A stretch of DNA of 30,252 bases from a virus, in IMG/VR virus record IMGVR_UViG_3300049216_000270, positions 1 through 30,252 of that record. One strand, 5' to 3'. Below are positions 28,623 to 30,252 of this stretch, one piece after another. A model generated the notes under the pieces. The model worked only from the letters and a program-made list of their open reading frames with translations, did not search any database and was not told the DNA's origin. Each line of letters begins with the position of its first letter. Position 1 is the stretch's first letter. The translations under genes and the position numbers were made by a program.

Positions 28623-29984
28623 TTACCCCGCCCTTTTCTTTGCGGCAGCTTCCTCCCCCGCCTCTGCCGCCGCCGCCAACATCCCCGCCACCCCCGCCAC
28701 CACGCCCTCCCTCACCTTTTCCTGCCGGGCGATGGCGTAGTGCTTCTGGGTCGTGGTCATGGTTTTGTGCCCCATGGCGGCGGAGACATGCGGCATGGGC
28801 ACCCCCGCCTCCAGCATCGCGGTGCAGAATGTGCGGCGGAGGTCGTGGAGCGTGGTGCGGGGGACGATGCCGGCGGCGGCAAGGATTCGTTTCATGGCCC
28901 TCGTCACCCCCACGATCGGCTTCACCTCCCCCGCGACGAAGCCGGGGGCCAGCATCCGCATCGCGGTCGATTGGGATATGCCGACCTCCCGCGCAATACC
29001 CCTCGTCGTCATTCCCTCGGAGGCCAGTGCCGTGGCGCGGGCGTGCTGTTCGCTGGTGAAGCGTTTGGCTGCAAATACGTAGGGAGAGTCGTCCGCGCGT
29101 TTTTCGAGCAAGGCGACGGCCTCCGGGGCGAGCTGGATCACCAACGGCTGGCCGTTCTTGTAAATTTCCCCCGGGATCCGCCAGGTGCAGCGCTGGAGGT
29201 TGATGTCTTCCCATTTCATGGCGGCGACGTTGGATCGCCGCGCGCCCGTGTAGAGGGCGATGAAGAAAAAATCCCGCAAGGTTTCATTGGGCTCGGCGGC
29301 GAGAGCGGCTAGGAAGCGGGAGAGTTCATCCGGGGACAGCAGGCGGTCCCGGGCGTTCTCTCGGTAGCGATCGACGCCGGCGGTGGGCGTGTAGAGGGCG
29401 GCGAGGCCGAAGAATTTGCCGCGCTTGCGGTACATGCACGACAGCAGGGCGAGAACGCGGTTGGCAGTGGTGGTGCTGGTGGCACCGATGCGTGTCTTCA
29501 GCAGGTCGACATCGGTGGAGGCGATTTCGCTGATGAGGCGATTCCCCGCCCATGGCTTCACGTGCGATTCGTAGAGCCGGGTATCCTCGGCGATGCTCCG
29601 CGGCTTCTTGTGCTGTTTGGCATGGCTGTCGAGGTAGCTTTGCCACAGGTCGGCGAGGGTGGCGGCTTCGCGCTTGGCGACCTTTTCGGCTTGCGGATTC
29701 TCCCCCCTTGCGATTGCACTGTTGATTTCGCCTGCACGGTGCCGGGCTCGTTCGACTGTCCATTCCGCTGGAGTCCCCAGCTTCATCCGCTGATATCTTC
29801 CCCCCACCCGACGGCAGAAATAGAAATTCCGCACGCCGCCTTCGGTGACGCAAAACGCCAGCCCTGGCACCCGGGTATCGTACACGTACACCCGGCCGTC
29901 CCCATCGTCGCGCCCGCTGGGTTCGCATGTGACGGCGGATAGAGAATTTACAGTGAAGTTGAACCGGGTGAGTTGTTTCGCCAT
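28623..29984 (-). CDS. int: Tyrosine-family integrase with inserted resolvase-type HTH
   Basis: A 453-residue protein from ATG 29984 (GAAGGGTATCGGC upstream). Residues 30-95 are a DUF4102-like arm-binding domain (VYVYDTRVPGLAFCVTEGGV, RNFYFCRRVGGRYQRMKLGT), 108-200 the core-binding domain, and the rest catalytic: Arg249 (YTGARRSN), Lys276, His380-x-x-Arg383 (LHDLRRTF), His406 (AMGHKT) and Tyr416 (QKHYA). Between the lysine strand and HxxR lies an extra segment, about 312-346, reading RATALASEGMTTRGIAREVG then ISQSTAMRML: a helix-turn-helix of the type seen in serine recombinases and transposases. Integrates phage DNA at the adjacent tRNA-Lys site. Confidence 0.95.
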   Translation of the reverse strand: MAKQLTRFNFTVNSLSAVTCEPSGRDDGDGRVYVYDTRVPGLAFCVTEGGVRNFYFCRRVGGRYQRMKLGTPAEWTVERARHRAGEINSAIARGENPQAEKVAKREAATLADLWQSYLDSHAKQHKKPRSIAEDTRLYESHVKPWAGNRLISEIASTDVDLLKTRIGATSTTTANRVLALLSCMYRKRGKFFGLAALYTPTAGVDRYRENARDRLLSPDELSRFLAALAAEPNETLRDFFFIALYTGARRSNVAAMKWEDINLQRCTWRIPGEIYKNGQPLVIQLAPEAVALLEKRADDSPYVFAAKRFTSEQHARATALASEGMTTRGIAREVGISQSTAMRMLAPGFVAGEVKPIVGVTRAMKRILAAAGIVPRTTLHDLRRTFCTAMLEAGVPMPHVSAAMGHKTMTTTQKHYAIARQEKVREGVVAGVAGMLAAAAEAGEEAAAKKRAG

Positions 29985-30005
29985 GCCGATACCCTTCGAT
30001 TAGTT

Positions 30006-30027
30006 CCGTGCAGCGCCCGTGCAGCGC
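30006..30027. repeat. Tandem 11-bp repeat upstream of integrase gene
   Basis: CCGTGCAGCGC occurs twice in immediate succession (30006-30016 and 30017-30027), 22 bases before the integrase start and about 125 bases from the tRNA-derived core. It may be an integrase arm site or an autoregulatory operator. Eleven bases equals one helical turn, so both copies face the same side. Confidence 0.7.
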
Positions 30028-30152
30028 TTTTTATCAAGCCAAGTGATACATGAGCATACAGTCGATGGGTCGGCGTGCAAGTTAAAGGGCTTAAAATAGA
30101 GGGTTTGGCGTATATCGTGATACTGTATGATGCTACGGAGGATATACTGCTT

Positions 30153-30199
30153 TCTGACTCTTAATCAGCGGGTCCATGGTTCGAATCCATGCTGGTGCA
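30153..30199 (+). other. Partial tRNA-Lys (CUU), attachment-site core
   Basis: From the anticodon stem on, this is a regular tRNA: TCTGA-CTCTTAA-TCAGC (anticodon CTT), variable GGGTC, T arm CATGG-TTCGAAT-CCATG, acceptor strand CTGGTGC and discriminator A. The required 5' partner GCACCAG and the D arm are absent upstream, where AT-rich phage DNA lies. A 3' tRNA fragment beside an integrase gene is the classic tRNA-type att core. It may be attP or one prophage end. Confidence 0.85.
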
Positions 30200-30207
30200 T
30201 AACAAGA

Positions 30208-30229
30208 GGCCGAGAAATCGGTCTTTTTT
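30208..30229 (+). terminator. Terminator after the tRNA-Lys fragment
   Basis: GGCCGA (30208-30213), loop GAAA and TCGGTC (30218-30223) form a stem with one G-U, followed by six Ts (30224-30229). Its place nine bases after the tRNA end suits the original tRNA transcript and suggests that the carried homology or the host flank includes it. Confidence 0.8.
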
Positions 30230-30252
30230 CGTTTGATGGGGTTCCCCTCAAA

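Noticed and set aside
30100-30199. Complete tRNA-Lys gene
   Set aside because: The 5' acceptor strand GCACCAG and D arm are not present upstream, so only the 3' half is there.

Overview
This window is most of the left and early part of a temperate, tailed, HK97-type (siphovirus-like) bacteriophage or prophage. It ends on the right at an attachment site built on the 3' part of a tRNA-Lys(CUU) gene. DNA is GC-rich, genes are tightly packed with many ATGA/GTGA start-stop overlaps, and most starts have a GGAG-type ribosome binding site. A lipobox protein suggests a diderm host. The style of the cysteine-peptidase-like, LamG and integrase proteins would fit a high-GC Gram-negative or PVC-group bacterium, but the sequence alone does not fix the host.

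Layout, right to left. 30252-28623: att site with partial tRNA-Lys and terminator, a tandem 11-bp repeat, and a tyrosine integrase that carries an inserted helix-turn-helix. 28591-27834: an operator-bearing promoter and three small leftward genes separated by GC-rich hairpins. 26054-27785: the only rightward block, a CI/LexA-type repressor followed by two cargo-like genes, with a second diverged copy of the repressor's 3' end between them. 26010-25952: four helically phased TTTTACC-type boxes around a strong leftward promoter. 25925-14744: leftward early operon with small regulators, an initiator-type tRNA-Met, a DUF2303 protein, tRNA-Phe, an O-like replication initiator with an internal iteron array (probable origin), C5-cytosine and N6-adenine DNA methyltransferases, a J-domain protein, a Gp37/Gp68-family protein, an ASCH-like protein, a zinc ribbon and a RuvC-like resolvase. 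14681-14629: a strong bidirectional terminator. 14597-1: late operon with membrane/lysis candidates, a papain-fold protein, LamG and Ig-like surface proteins, HNH and PLD-like nucleases, TerS, TerL, portal, prohead protease, a promoter/terminator leader, major capsid and head-tail connectors. It runs off the left edge toward tail genes.

How it works together (inference): the repressor shuts the divergent early promoter. On induction the early operon delivers replication from the iterons in the initiator gene, DNA modification, and two tRNAs cut from the same transcript. The late genes lie behind terminators, which suggests control by antitermination. The most striking signals are the iteron array read in all three frames, the initiator tRNA in the early operon, the duplicated repressor tail, the phased operators, the HTH-bearing integrase and the promoter-terminator leader upstream of the capsid gene.
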